Shown: positions 54,250 to 63,725 of the stretch, one piece after another | Numbering within the stretch: position 1 is the first letter of the stretch | Layout: every line of letters begins with the position of its first letter | Origin: Lachnospiraceae bacterium | GTDB taxonomy: Bacteria; Bacillota; Clostridia; Lachnospirales; Lachnospiraceae | DNA length: 64,000 nt | Assembly: GCA_017622875.1 (NCBI GenBank) | Contig: JAGAQG010000051.1 | Location: 1 to 64,000 of the forward strand | Direction of reading: 5' to 3' | Notes under the pieces: generated by a model | Told to the model about the DNA's origin: nothing | Seen by the model: only the letters and a program-made list of their open reading frames with translations | The model's database searches: none | Made by a program: the position numbers and the translations under genes

Positions 54250-55266
54250 TTAATTAAATCCTACCACCATCTGCGCAACCTTATATGCTGCTACAGAAAG
54301 TTTGCGTCCACCCTTGCCTGGAAGGTTCATGGTGTTGCCCATAACGCTTCTGCGGATTCTGTAATAAAGCTTGGAATCTCTCGCCTTCAAATACTGCCAG
54401 AGCTCTTTTTTCTTCGCAAGATTTTCTTCTGTCTTGGAACGGATTGCCAAAATCGAAGAAACAGTCATCATAATTTCAATATAACTAATCATGTAATTGC
54501 GAAGCTTTTTATTTTTCAGCTTCCACACATCGCAGTCGTCAATGATAATCTTTGTAACAAGCAGCTGCTGGTCAATGCGTCCGATCATGACCTTTTCCTG
54601 AACAGACTGACCTTCGCGGCCAATGTAATATCTGTAGAAGTTCACATCCATATAGTACATTTTCTTAACGTATGGCAATGGATGATATACATAGATGTTG
54701 TCCACATAGAACGTATGCTTTGGAAGCTCCAACGCACAGTCTTTTAACATCTGTGTACGGTAAATCACTGAATGCATTAAAATATACTGCCCTACATGAA
54801 GGAATTTTACATCATCCCATGTAAACACCTTGTCTGTTGGGAACGCAGTACGATACTGCATTACTTTTTTACGTTTTTTGCCTTCCTTTTCATACACATA
54901 GTTGCTGATAAACATATCTACCATCTCGCCGGATTTTACCAGCTTGGCCAATGTTTCTAAAATTTTCAGATATGCTTCCTCATTTACCCAGTCATCACTG
55001 TCTACAACTTTATAATACAGACCTGTTGCATTACGAAGCCCCGCGTTTACCGCTTCTCCATGACCGCCATTTTCCTGATGAACTGCCTTTACGATGGTCG
55101 GATATTTTGCCGCATACTCATCTGCAATGGCTCCTGTACCATCTTTTGAACCATCATTTACAATGATAATTTCCACATCTTCTCCGCCCGGCAGTAAGGA
55201 TTCAATACAATTTCTCATAAATCCCTCTGAATTGTAGGACGGAATCGCAACTGATAATAATTTCAT
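54250..55266 (-). CDS. Family 2 glycosyltransferase
   Basis: A 338-residue GT-A enzyme. It opens with LLSVAIPSYNSEGFMRNCI and shows the nucleotide-sugar motifs IIVNDGSKDGT near 33-43 and the DxD-type V-V-D-S-D-D-W near 89-95, followed by acceptor-side basic residues and an HTFYVDNIYVY segment. No transmembrane helix is seen, so it acts at the inner face of the membrane. Acceptor unknown. GAGGTG precedes the start. It follows mutY on the same strand by 13 bases. Confidence 0.92.
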   Translation of the reverse strand: MKLLSVAIPSYNSEGFMRNCIESLLPGGEDVEIIIVNDGSKDGTGAIADEYAAKYPTIVKAVHQENGGHGEAVNAGLRNATGLYYKVVDSDDWVNEEAYLKILETLAKLVKSGEMVDMFISNYVYEKEGKKRKKVMQYRTAFPTDKVFTWDDVKFLHVGQYILMHSVIYRTQMLKDCALELPKHTFYVDNIYVYHPLPYVKKMYYMDVNFYRYYIGREGQSVQEKVMIGRIDQQLLVTKIIIDDCDVWKLKNKKLRNYMISYIEIMMTVSSILAIRSKTEENLAKKKELWQYLKARDSKLYYRIRRSVMGNTMNLPGKGGRKLSVAAYKVAQMVVGFN

Positions 55267-55279
55267 CTTTTCACCTCAT

Positions 55280-56341
55280 TTACCTTTTGTTGCCCAGTAT
55301 AATATTCATATGTTTTGCGTAGGCTGCAAACGCTGCCGGAATCGGATATTCCCTCTCTACCGTTTCCCTGTCAATAAACAGCATACCTTCCGCGTCTCCC
55401 TCTAATTCTTCCACACGCACCGCATAACCGGTCATGTGCCATTCTTTATGTGTAAAAATATGTTTGGAATCTTCCAGTCTCTGAATGAACAGCGGTGCCA
55501 ATCCATAAGATCTGATCAGCTTAAGCACCTCATCTTCTGACAATTCTCCTTCCACATTTGGAAGCTCATACAATCCTGCCAGCAGCCCTTTTTTCGGACG
55601 CTTGCGAATCGCTACTTTTTCCCCATCTTTGATTAAAAGTACTGTCTTTTTCTCGATGGTCCTAGCTTTTTTCGGTGCTTTCTTTGGAAGCTCCATTACG
55701 ATATTTTGTTTCCTTGCTTCGCACAAATGCGCCACCGGACATTCACTGCATTTTGCAGGACCATTCGGCACACACACAATTGCTCCAAGCTCAATCAGCG
55801 CCTGATTAAAATCCCCCGCTCTTCGCATCGGAATGATTTCCTGAATATCCCTCGCAATGGCCTGTTTTACAGAATCCTTTGCAATATCTCTTTCATCTGC
55901 AGTAATCCTTGTGATCACACGGAGTACATTTCCATCCACCGCTGGTACCGGAATACCAAACGCAATCGACGAAATCGCACCGGCGGTATATTTGCCAATC
56001 CCCGGAAGCTTGATCAATTCCTCAAACTGTGCCGGAACCTCACCCTTATTTTCTTTTACAAGAATCTGCGCAGCCTTTTGCATATTTCGTACTCTATTAT
56101 AATAGCCAAGCCCTTCCCAAAGCTTCAAAAGCTCTTCTTCCGGGCAGGCTGCCAGCTTTTTCACCGTCGGCAGTTCTTTCATAAATCTTGCAAAATATGG
56201 CTTGACTGCCTCTACTCTCGTCTGCTGCAGCATGATTTCCGAAACCCACACACGGTAAGGTGTCGGCTTACTGCGCCATGGCAATGTACGTTTCTGTTTA
56301 TCATACCATTCCAAAAGCGGAACTACGATTTCTTCCAGCAT
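55280..56341 (-). CDS. mutY: A/G-specific adenine glycosylase
   Basis: A 353-residue base-excision enzyme that removes A opposite 8-oxoguanine. The HhH domain has LPGIGKYTAGAISS near 112-125 and catalytic Asp in VPAVDGNVLRV; the 4Fe-4S cluster cysteines are in CVPNGPAKCSECPVAHLC (near 190-207). The C-terminal NUDIX-like domain (about 225-350) recognises 8-oxoG. It starts directly after the sfsA stop (TAA then ATG), so they are cotranscribed. Confidence 0.95.
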   Translation of the reverse strand: MLEEIVVPLLEWYDKQKRTLPWRSKPTPYRVWVSEIMLQQTRVEAVKPYFARFMKELPTVKKLAACPEEELLKLWEGLGYYNRVRNMQKAAQILVKENKGEVPAQFEELIKLPGIGKYTAGAISSIAFGIPVPAVDGNVLRVITRITADERDIAKDSVKQAIARDIQEIIPMRRAGDFNQALIELGAIVCVPNGPAKCSECPVAHLCEARKQNIVMELPKKAPKKARTIEKKTVLLIKDGEKVAIRKRPKKGLLAGLYELPNVEGELSEDEVLKLIRSYGLAPLFIQRLEDSKHIFTHKEWHMTGYAVRVEELEGDAEGMLFIDRETVEREYPIPAAFAAYAKHMNIILGNKR

Positions 56342-57022
56342 TTACAATCTGACCTCTACTTCATTCATAATTTCCATGGAATCTGTCGTTATGCGACAAT
56401 CCCTCGCCATCACATGCACGCCCATTTTTGCTGCCTCCCTCAAGGCATCACCAAAGGCTTTGTGTGTCACATCATTCGGCTCCAGATATTTCACGGGACT
56501 CATCTGAATCACAAAGAGAATATAAGCTTCATAACCATCCTCTATACATTTCATCAGTTCTCTGATGTGCTTTACGCCACGCTCTGTAGGCGCATCAGGG
56601 AATCGGCATACACCATCGATTTCCAGTGTAACGCCTTTTACTTCCATGAAAGCTTTTCGTTCCCCGTCCTCAATATAAAAATCGAAGCGGGAATCTCCGT
56701 AAGTTTTTTCAGAATAAATCTTTGCATTTTCTGAAAACAGATTTCCTGCCTGCAGCCATTCCTTTACTGCCACATTCGGTGCCTGAGAATCCATATTTAC
56801 CAAATATTGATTCTTCTCCACACCAATCAGATCCAGTTTCGTCTTTCTGGCAGGATTCTCATTTCTCTGTACATAGACTACCGCATCCGGTGTCAAAAGT
56901 TCTTTGCATCGTCCTGTATTTTTCACATGACAGATTTCTCTGCCATTCGCTGTTTGCACATATGCAATGAATCGATTTGGGCGCTCTTTAAAACGCGCCT
57001 GCTCCATATTTAAGTATTTCAT
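56342..57022 (-). CDS. sfsA: Sugar fermentation stimulation protein homologue SfsA
   Basis: A 226-residue protein with the SfsA order: RFKERPNRFIAYV near 7-19, GRCKELL near 33-39, and the nuclease-like core RFDFYIEDGERKAFMEVKGVTLE near 107-129, then FPDAPTERGVKHI. The core resembles a restriction-like nuclease fold; biochemical function is unresolved and the name is historic. I used ATG 57022 after GAGGAG; a GTG twelve bases earlier is also in frame but lies before the ribosome site. It is followed at once by mutY. Confidence 0.92.
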   Translation of the reverse strand: MKYLNMEQARFKERPNRFIAYVQTANGREICHVKNTGRCKELLTPDAVVYVQRNENPARKTKLDLIGVEKNQYLVNMDSQAPNVAVKEWLQAGNLFSENAKIYSEKTYGDSRFDFYIEDGERKAFMEVKGVTLEIDGVCRFPDAPTERGVKHIRELMKCIEDGYEAYILFVIQMSPVKYLEPNDVTHKAFGDALREAAKMGVHVMARDCRITTDSMEIMNEVEVRL

Positions 57023-57178
57023 AAAGCTCCTCACTTAATTAGGTAGTATAACATACTTTTCAAAACAAATCCTTACTGAAATGTTAATAATTCCGAAAAT
57101 TTTAAGAATTTATTGCTTTTCCTAAGAAAATTCTATACACTGAGAGGGAAAAATATAATTTTTTAAGCGAGGAAATCT

Positions 57179-57799
57179 ATGGATTGTATAATTTTAGATA
57201 TTGATGGAACTTTATGGGATACAACTCCAGTGGTTGCGAATGCATGGGCTGAGGCTTTGGAAGGCAGAGATGATATTGCATGGCGTCCGACAGCCGATAA
57301 CCTAAAGAAAATGTTCGGCCGCCCAATGTGGGTCATCGCTTCTATGGCATTTCCAGAACTCTCGCCGGAAGATCAGATGAAGCTGATGGACGAGTGTTGT
57401 GCAAATGAGGAAGAAATTCTGGAAAGGAACCCTGGAAATATTTTTGAAGGTGTTGTGGAAACGATTCGCGAGCTTTCGAAGAAATATAAAATTTGCATCG
57501 TGAGCAACTGCCAGGCGGGATACATTGAACTGACTATGAAATCTCTTGGCATTGAAGACTGTATTACTGATTTTGAATGTCCAGGTTATACCGGACTTCC
57601 AAAAGGGGAAAACTGCAAGCTTGTGATGGAACGCAACGGTTTTCAATCTGCCGTTTACGTAGGTGATACACAGGGAGATGCAGACGCAGCAGCTTTCGCA
57701 GGAATCCCATTCGTATTCTGCGAGTATGGTTTCGGGGAAGTAGAAAAATATGATTACAGTATTAAAAAGTTCCCAGAGCTGCTCGAATTATTCAAATAA
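57179..57799 (+). CDS. HAD-superfamily phosphatase
   Basis: A 206-residue hydrolase. Motif I is D-I-D-G-T-L (nucleophile D7, general acid D9), motif II is IVSNC near 100-104, and motifs III/IV are K142-region and VGDTQGDADAAAFAG near 162-176. A helical cap of C1 type follows motif I. It resembles phosphoglycolate phosphatase (Gph). Substrate unknown. The gene is alone on the plus strand, between sfsA and the TSCPD gene, and ends in a bidirectional hairpin. Confidence 0.9.
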   Translation: MDCIILDIDGTLWDTTPVVANAWAEALEGRDDIAWRPTADNLKKMFGRPMWVIASMAFPELSPEDQMKLMDECCANEEEILERNPGNIFEGVVETIRELSKKYKICIVSNCQAGYIELTMKSLGIEDCITDFECPGYTGLPKGENCKLVMERNGFQSAVYVGDTQGDADAAAFAGIPFVFCEYGFGEVEKYDYSIKKFPELLELFK

Positions 57800-57811
57800 C
57801 CTTTATAATAC

Positions 57812-57845
57812 AACTGCCCCGGCAAAAGCCGAGGCAGTTATTTTA
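57812..57845. terminator. Bidirectional terminator after the HAD gene
   Basis: Arms AACTGCC..CGGC and GCCG..GGCAGTT (57812-57839) with an AAAA loop, followed by ATTTT. It lies between convergent genes. Confidence 0.88.
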
Positions 57846-57850
57846 TCATC

Positions 57851-58114
57851 TTATTTGTTTAATTCTTCGTATGCCTTACGTACACCTTGTGCTAACTGGT
57901 CCGCGCAGGAAGTATTTCTCATACCGCAGGTATTGCCTTTTAAGTAGCTTTCGATCTGTTCTACTGTCATGCCTTCTACCAGCTTGCTGATCGCTTTTAA
58001 GTTACCGTTGCAGCCACCCTGAAAAGATACGTTTGTTACCACATTTCCTTCTAAATCAAATTTAATCATGCTTGAGCATACATTTTTTGTTTTGTACTGA
58101 CATGTTGTTGCCAT
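57851..58114 (-). CDS. TSCPD-domain protein (TIGR03905 type)
   Basis: An 87-residue cysteine-containing protein. Cys residues occur in ATTCQYKTKNVCSS, GGCNGNLKAI and GNTCGMRNTSCADQL, the conserved T-S-C-(P/A)-D pattern near 65-69. TSCPD domains are related to the zinc-binding end of B12-dependent ribonucleotide reductases and often stand alone in Clostridia; function unknown. The start at 58114 follows AGGAGG by eight bases. Confidence 0.85.
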   Translation of the reverse strand: MATTCQYKTKNVCSSMIKFDLEGNVVTNVSFQGGCNGNLKAISKLVEGMTVEQIESYLKGNTCGMRNTSCADQLAQGVRKAYEELNK

Positions 58115-58147
58115 TTCTATTTCCTCCTGTTTGTATATCAATTTTTC

Positions 58148-59263
58148 TTATTTTAAGTTTTCCGGATTTAAGCCTGAAAGCTCTGGAATGACAAATCTTC
58201 CATCCTTTCTGATCAGCACATCATCGAACCAGATTTCTCCACCGCCATATTCCGGTGTCTGGATCATGACCAGATCCCAATGAATTGCTGATTTGTTTCC
58301 GTTATAAGCATCATCATAACACTGTCCCGGTGTAAAGTGAATAGAGCCCATGATCTTTTCATCAAAAAGAATCTCTTTCATCGGTTTTAAAATATATGGA
58401 TTAATGCCGATGGCAAATTCACCCACATATCTCGCACCTTCGTCAGTGTCGAATACTTTATTGATTCGCTCTGTATCGTTTGCGGTCGCATTTACAATCT
58501 TACCGTTTTCAAATTCCAGACATACATTTTCGTAGGTAAATCCCTGAAGTACGGATGGTGTGTTGTAGGTAATCTTACCATTGATAGAATCACGTACTGG
58601 TGCAGTATAAACCTCTCCATCCGGAATATTCATATGACCGCAGCATGGCACTGCCGGAATATCCTTAATAGAGAATGTAAGGTCTGTACCAGCTCCTGTA
58701 AGTCTTACTTTATCTGTGCGGTTCATCAAATCAACCAGTGCTTCAGATGCTTTTTCCATTTTACTGTAATCAAGATTACATACATTGTAATAGAAGTTTT
58801 CAAATGCTTCAAAACTCATATTGCTAAGCTGTGCCATAGCAGTGGTCGGGAAACGAAGCACTACCCACTTCGTCTTTGGAATACGGATTCCATGATGAAC
58901 CGGTGTACTGTAGAGCTTTTCATACATTTCCATCTTTTCTGCAGGAACATCAGACAGTTCCGCACTGTTATCATTGCCGCGGACACCGATAAATGCATCC
59001 ATCTGGGCCATTTCTGCACAGTCACGATCTGCCATTAATTTTAACTGTTCCTCTGTACAGTTCAAAAGCAGCTCTCTTAAGATTCTTGGATTTTCATAAT
59101 GCTCAAACGGAATCGCTCCCGCTGCATACACTTCGCGAATCAGCGCCTTTGCAATATCCTCTGTGGCATTTCCAATATGATTGATCCATACCTTTTCCCC
59201 TGGTTTGATCTCGCAGGAATTCTGCACCAGATTTCTGGCTAAAATTTTAACTCTTTCGTCCAT
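58148..59263 (-). CDS. M29-family aminopeptidase
   Basis: A 371-residue metallo-aminopeptidase of the thermophilic AmpS/M29 family. Characteristic segments are NSCEIKPGEKVWI near 15-27, VPAEKMEMYEKLYSTPVHHGIRIPKTKWVV (residues ~105-135), FENGKIVNATA, and the metal-binding EGARYVGEFAIGIN then GSIHFTPGQCYDDAYNGNKSAIHWDLVMI near 300-330 with Glu and His ligands. It removes N-terminal residues from peptides. AGGAGG precedes the start. It follows the 840-residue protein gene by 12 bases. Confidence 0.9.
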   Translation of the reverse strand: MDERVKILARNLVQNSCEIKPGEKVWINHIGNATEDIAKALIREVYAAGAIPFEHYENPRILRELLLNCTEEQLKLMADRDCAEMAQMDAFIGVRGNDNSAELSDVPAEKMEMYEKLYSTPVHHGIRIPKTKWVVLRFPTTAMAQLSNMSFEAFENFYYNVCNLDYSKMEKASEALVDLMNRTDKVRLTGAGTDLTFSIKDIPAVPCCGHMNIPDGEVYTAPVRDSINGKITYNTPSVLQGFTYENVCLEFENGKIVNATANDTERINKVFDTDEGARYVGEFAIGINPYILKPMKEILFDEKIMGSIHFTPGQCYDDAYNGNKSAIHWDLVMIQTPEYGGGEIWFDDVLIRKDGRFVIPELSGLNPENLK

Positions 59264-59275
59264 GATTGCCTCCTG

Positions 59276-61798
59276 TTATTCTAAAAAGCTGAAAAATACA
59301 TTTCCGCATGCTTCATAAGCTGCTGCGGCATCCTTCTGACCGACCTTTGTCATCTGCCCGGTTAACGGATTTAAAACATAAATATTCTGTGCATCATAAC
59401 CCACAATCAGTTCTGCACTGTTTGCATCAGTCATTGCAAGCACATAATTTCCCTGACTTACATAGTACAATACAGAAGATAAATTGCAGCCTGTAAAGTT
59501 TTCCGGCTGTTTTCCTGAATTCTGCTTCAAAATCTGATATGGACTTCTTCCACTGTCCAAAGAAGCTCTCACATCTGTATATACGCCTTCCTGTTCTAAC
59601 AGAATCCGTAATGCACCTTCCAGACTGTTTGAAGCCTCCTCAGGTTCTGTCCCATTTGCCAGTTCCAGCACGGAACGTGTTTTACGTCCGCCGCGTTCCC
59701 ACACAACTTCTCCGTTATGATCAGTTACAACTCCCATATCGTCGTATGCAGCCAAAATCGCATACCGAAGTTCACTATAAACGCCTGTCACCTTGCCTTT
59801 CCCATAAGCATGGAAGTTCTGATGTTCTTCCTCTTCAAGTACAAGGTTACGATTTTCTTCGAAAACAATCTGTTTTGGTGTAATGAGCTTTCTCTTACCT
59901 TCTGCTTTTATTCCAAAGGTAAACACCTGCTCCACCTTTTTTGCACTGTCCTTCACCTCAGAAAGTGCAATGCTGCTTACAGCTTCTTCTTCACTGCTTG
60001 TAATAGCTTCCGCCAACGCTTCCGAATAAGTTCCATCCGCATTTTTGGTAATACATTGTAAATCAATACGGTTATTCTGCATACTTGCTGAAACTATATA
60101 TTTATTTTTAGATAGATAATCAAAATCTCTGATCAGCGTTCCTTTGCTGTCCACAATTTCCACACGGTACATCGGGAATAACGTGTTGCCCGCAAAGTCT
60201 TCCGAAACATCCGCTTCATCGCAGACTCCATAGATAAAATCGTCACCGCTAAATCCAAGTGGGCGTAAATATTCTCCTTCCTTGGCTGTATACGTATGAC
60301 GCACGCCAGTCTTCATATCCATGGTCGTAATCCTGGTGGAGGAAAATCTATCCTCTCCATGCTGCCATGCAATCATATCTCCATGTCTGGAAATAAGATA
60401 CTCTCCTGCTGACAAATCTTCCGTCAATGTTTCCACAGTCTTTGCATTCAGATCAATGGCAAAAATATCACCTGAAAGAGAAATATACATTTTATCATCA
60501 AAACTGATATAGATTAATTCCCCTACAGTCTGAGACAGCACATCAGCGCATTCCTTACTTTCTATAAACAGCAACTCTTCCGTCGTATTTGTCAGACTGT
60601 CATACCTCATGACTGCAACACCAGTTTCCCCCTCATGACGTCCGCGGTTCATGTAGCCCTTCACGATAAAATCCATACTTCCGGAATCATCCATATTCAC
60701 CATCTGAATCTCAAATTCGTCATGAAGTCCTCTTTGGTCATTTCCATTTTTAAAACTGAACACTTTTGACAGCTTATTCTGAGCAATATCATAGCTCCAA
60801 AGTTCATCAGATACGACAAAATTAACAACGCTGCCCTCTTCATTGGACATATGAGGAACTTCTTCCCACTGAATGCCCAAATTCAGGCTCTTTTCGTCAA
60901 ACACCTGATTGTCACTGTAGAAAATACGTTCTGCACATCTTTCGTAATCCAGCAGATACATTCGGATATTTGTCTGGCGGATACGGAAATAATCCTTTAC
61001 CTGATATTTTTCATTTTCCCCGTTTTCATTCTGGTAAGTCACCTGGTAATCCAACTGCAGGGAAACTACATCATTTTCCATTTCCAGGTAGGTAATGATC
61101 GGTGTCTGGCTTTCTTCTACAGGCATTCCATCCCAAATGATCATTTTATAACGGGAATTAATGTCTACTTTCGCAAAAGAAGTTTCTTTTCTTGTGGTAT
61201 CCGTCTCCAGATACTGAGTAATTGGATAATCGTTATATGGATCCAATGTTGCATTATGGAAATCTTTTGCAAAAGCTGTACATGCTTCGACCAGCTCATA
61301 GGATTCATTGGCGATTCTGGCAAAATACTGAACATCTTCATAGTTTTCCAGTACCACATGAAAAATCAGAAGATATTCTTCGGAATCTTCTAAAAGGTCC
61401 TTGATCTTGACTGTTCCCTTTAGATACTGTCCGGATTCTTCCAAATCAGCCACTTCACCATTCTGAATGAGGCGCTCCATATCCATGCTGCGCACTTCAT
61501 AGCTTACCGACTGAATCTTTGCATTGTATTTTTCCAATGCAATGTTCAAAATTCGTTCTTTATCCAATGGCATAATTGCGTTTCGCATACAGGAAGCATT
61601 CACTTCTGAGGTATAGCCATAGGATGGATTTACATATTCCCCGTCATGTTCAAAATACATGATTGGTAACGTTGCCTCTGCCATATGGGCCGTCATATCC
61701 AGATTTCCCTTATTATAAAAATAACTTGTGGTTATGATACCCAGAAAAAAGGCTATGATAATTGTAATGATCTTAATTATAATCTTTTTCAAATTCAT
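59276..61798 (-). CDS. Large membrane-anchored protein with C39-like C-terminal domain, function unknown
   Basis: An 840-residue protein. One N-terminal transmembrane anchor (about 5-25, an isoleucine-rich stretch) is followed by a large extracellular part. Residues ~330-620 show repeated short strands with D/N-G-D-I-F-A-I-D type blades, like a beta-propeller. The last ~130 residues resemble a peptidase C39-like fold: GRSPYQILKQNSG, a Cys-containing helix (FTGCNLSSVLYYVSQGN) and LIVGYDAQNIYVLNPLTG. The His that should precede VGYD is replaced by Glu and the usual N-terminal Cys is not evident, so catalysis is doubtful. It lies three bases after a methyltransferase gene. No known function. Confidence 0.82.
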   Translation of the reverse strand: MNLKKIIIKIITIIIAFFLGIITTSYFYNKGNLDMTAHMAEATLPIMYFEHDGEYVNPSYGYTSEVNASCMRNAIMPLDKERILNIALEKYNAKIQSVSYEVRSMDMERLIQNGEVADLEESGQYLKGTVKIKDLLEDSEEYLLIFHVVLENYEDVQYFARIANESYELVEACTAFAKDFHNATLDPYNDYPITQYLETDTTRKETSFAKVDINSRYKMIIWDGMPVEESQTPIITYLEMENDVVSLQLDYQVTYQNENGENEKYQVKDYFRIRQTNIRMYLLDYERCAERIFYSDNQVFDEKSLNLGIQWEEVPHMSNEEGSVVNFVVSDELWSYDIAQNKLSKVFSFKNGNDQRGLHDEFEIQMVNMDDSGSMDFIVKGYMNRGRHEGETGVAVMRYDSLTNTTEELLFIESKECADVLSQTVGELIYISFDDKMYISLSGDIFAIDLNAKTVETLTEDLSAGEYLISRHGDMIAWQHGEDRFSSTRITTMDMKTGVRHTYTAKEGEYLRPLGFSGDDFIYGVCDEADVSEDFAGNTLFPMYRVEIVDSKGTLIRDFDYLSKNKYIVSASMQNNRIDLQCITKNADGTYSEALAEAITSSEEEAVSSIALSEVKDSAKKVEQVFTFGIKAEGKRKLITPKQIVFEENRNLVLEEEEHQNFHAYGKGKVTGVYSELRYAILAAYDDMGVVTDHNGEVVWERGGRKTRSVLELANGTEPEEASNSLEGALRILLEQEGVYTDVRASLDSGRSPYQILKQNSGKQPENFTGCNLSSVLYYVSQGNYVLAMTDANSAELIVGYDAQNIYVLNPLTGQMTKVGQKDAAAAYEACGNVFFSFLE

Positions 61799-61801
61799 CC
61801 T

Positions 61802-62947
61802 CTATTTCTTTAATAACCTGCCAAGCATCGGATCGACCCCCAATGCCTTGCAGCAGTTGTCGTATTTTTCAAAATCAGCTTTTGTTTCTTTATTTTTTTT
61901 AACGCCGCGAATCAGAATATTTTTCGGTGTATGTTCCATATCAATAAATTCCAGTACCTGAGTATCATATCCGCACTGCTCCAGCATCTCTGCACGAAGC
62001 CCGTCTGTTACCAGCGCAGCAATACGTTCCTTCAAAAGCCCATATTTTAATACTGCTGACAGCTCTTCATTTTTCATCTGGTAGTTCAATTCGTGCTGGC
62101 AGCAAGGTACAGAAAGAATGACACTTGCACCCCATTTTACTGCTTTTTCCAGCGCATAATCAGTGGCTGTATCACATGCATGAAGTGTTACTACCATGTC
62201 CACTGCATCCACGCCAGTATAGCTTGCAATATCTCCTGTGGTGAAAGACATCTTTTCATATCCATATTTATCCTTCAATTCATTACAATATGCAATGACA
62301 TCTTCTTTCAGGTCAAGCCCGATTACCCGAATATCAAATCCTTTCATCACTTTTAAATAATGATACATTGCAAATGTCAGGTAGGATTTTCCGCAGCCAA
62401 AATCGACGATGGTAAGTTCTCTCCCCTTCGGTAAATCCTCTACAATGTCCTGAATAAACTCCAGAAACCGATTAATTTGTCGGAATTTGTCGTATCTTGA
62501 ATGAACAATTTTCCCCTCTTTTGTCTGAACACCCAAATCCACAAGAAACGGAACGGCAATTCCTTCCTCTAAAATATAGCGCTTCTTTCTATTATGAGAA
62601 AGTTCTTTTGGTTTTATTTCATTTTTCTGCTGTTTCTGTTTGATCGTTACCGTACCCTTTTTGCTCACCAGCACATTGACAATTTTTGTGGTACTCTCTA
62701 AGACCATCTGACCGAAAAAGTTTTCCATCTGATCTGCAATATAGTCGCTTGCTTCCTGTTTTTTCAGATTTTCATGAAATACCTGCTTTCCTTTGTATTC
62801 CGTTACCTGAAAATTCAGCTCTTCTTTCAATAGTACCGGGCGAATCTTTACTTTCTGCGCCAGCGCCGCACGTCTCGGATTGCTGATAATGATCTGGGAT
62901 AGATCAGCAGTTAACTGCTCTTCCAATATATTTTTTAATCTTTCCAT
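61802..62947 (-). CDS. SAM-dependent methyltransferase, Methyltransf_32 type
   Basis: A 381-residue class I methyltransferase. An N-terminal ~150-residue domain is basic (for example KQKQQKNEIKPKELSHNRKKR) and may bind RNA. The catalytic core has SAM motif I IVDFGCGKSYLT near 186-197, GLDLKEDV for motif II, and VTLHACDTATDYAL with VPCCQHEL near 258-285, the Cys/His signature of the METTL25-like Methyltransf_32 group. Substrate unknown; rRNA or tRNA is plausible. AAGGAT precedes the start. It shares an operon with the 840-residue protein. Confidence 0.85.
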   Translation of the reverse strand: MERLKNILEEQLTADLSQIIISNPRRAALAQKVKIRPVLLKEELNFQVTEYKGKQVFHENLKKQEASDYIADQMENFFGQMVLESTTKIVNVLVSKKGTVTIKQKQQKNEIKPKELSHNRKKRYILEEGIAVPFLVDLGVQTKEGKIVHSRYDKFRQINRFLEFIQDIVEDLPKGRELTIVDFGCGKSYLTFAMYHYLKVMKGFDIRVIGLDLKEDVIAYCNELKDKYGYEKMSFTTGDIASYTGVDAVDMVVTLHACDTATDYALEKAVKWGASVILSVPCCQHELNYQMKNEELSAVLKYGLLKERIAALVTDGLRAEMLEQCGYDTQVLEFIDMEHTPKNILIRGVKKNKETKADFEKYDNCCKALGVDPMLGRLLKK

Positions 62948-63073
62948 CTTTTTTATCCTTATGCAAACTGATTACTTCACTTATATCGTAACTTTTATTG
63001 TAACAACCAATCCTTAAGAGTGTCAATCCCGGTTTGTCTATGAATATATTATAAAAAAGAGAAAGGTGTTTTT

Positions 63074-63628
63074 ATGCCAACATTCAATATTTCAAATGGT
63101 ACGATACAGGATATTACTTTTGAGCGCGATACTGCTTTTGTGACCGTCACTTATATGGAAAATCGTGATAATCTTGGAAACCGTAGAAACGAACAGACCA
63201 TTGTGCTTATCGTAAGACCCCGCACAGTGATCTTAAATTCTAATGGAATTCCCGTGCCGGTAACAACGCTTCGACGAGGAATGATTATTAACGCAAATGT
63301 TTCTTCCGCGATGACACGAAGTATTCCGCCGCAGGCAAATGCATATGTGATTCGGATTTTGAGAAGGCAGCCACAGGAAAGCATCACAGTTGGACGGATT
63401 CTTGAAATTGACCGTCGAAACCGCAGCTTTACTACCATCAGTGACTTAAATCCTTCCACCATCATTAGATTTAATGTCTCTGATGATACCAGAATTTTTG
63501 ACCGTTTTGGAAGACCTGCCGGATTTTCAAGGCTGAATCAGGGAATGCGGGTACGGGTTCGCCATGCAAACTTTATGACTGCAAGTATTCCGCCTCAGAC
63601 AACTGCATTTGAAGTACAGATTTTATAA
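63074..63628 (+). CDS. Internally duplicated hypothetical protein
   Basis: A 184-residue basic, beta-rich protein without signal peptide or membrane helix. It contains two copies of a ~90-residue unit: each has a strand with VT-V or GRIL-EID, a T-V-I/T-R-I-F segment, a gap, LRRGMIINANV or LNQGMRVRVRH, and ends SIPPQANAYVIRIL or SIPPQTTAFEVQIL. The units may be small beta-barrels like those of DUF5666-type proteins. I do not recognise the family. GAAAGGTG precedes the start. Confidence 0.82.
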   Translation: MPTFNISNGTIQDITFERDTAFVTVTYMENRDNLGNRRNEQTIVLIVRPRTVILNSNGIPVPVTTLRRGMIINANVSSAMTRSIPPQANAYVIRILRRQPQESITVGRILEIDRRNRSFTTISDLNPSTIIRFNVSDDTRIFDRFGRPAGFSRLNQGMRVRVRHANFMTASIPPQTTAFEVQIL

Positions 63629-63649
63629 GAAGGCTAATCTTTATTTTTT

Positions 63650-63680
63650 ATGTCAGGGAAGCCGCTGCTTCCCTGTACTT
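63650..63680 (+). terminator. Terminator after the duplicated-protein gene
   Basis: Perfect 9-bp stem CAGGGAAGC/GCTTCCCTG (63654-63662, 63667-63675). The T-rich run follows about 10 bases later. Confidence 0.7.
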
Positions 63681-63725
63681 GCCTTTCTTCTTTTTTAATG
63701 ACATAATGAGGACAATAAATTTTTA

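Noticed and set aside
55706-56734. A 342-codon open frame on the plus strand over mutY and sfsA
   Set aside because: It is antisense to two well-supported genes, rich in His, Cys and Phe, and matches no family; a shadow frame.
60851-61393. A 180-codon plus-strand frame inside the 840-residue protein gene
   Set aside because: Antisense, hydrophobic by chance from AT-rich codons, no ribosome site.
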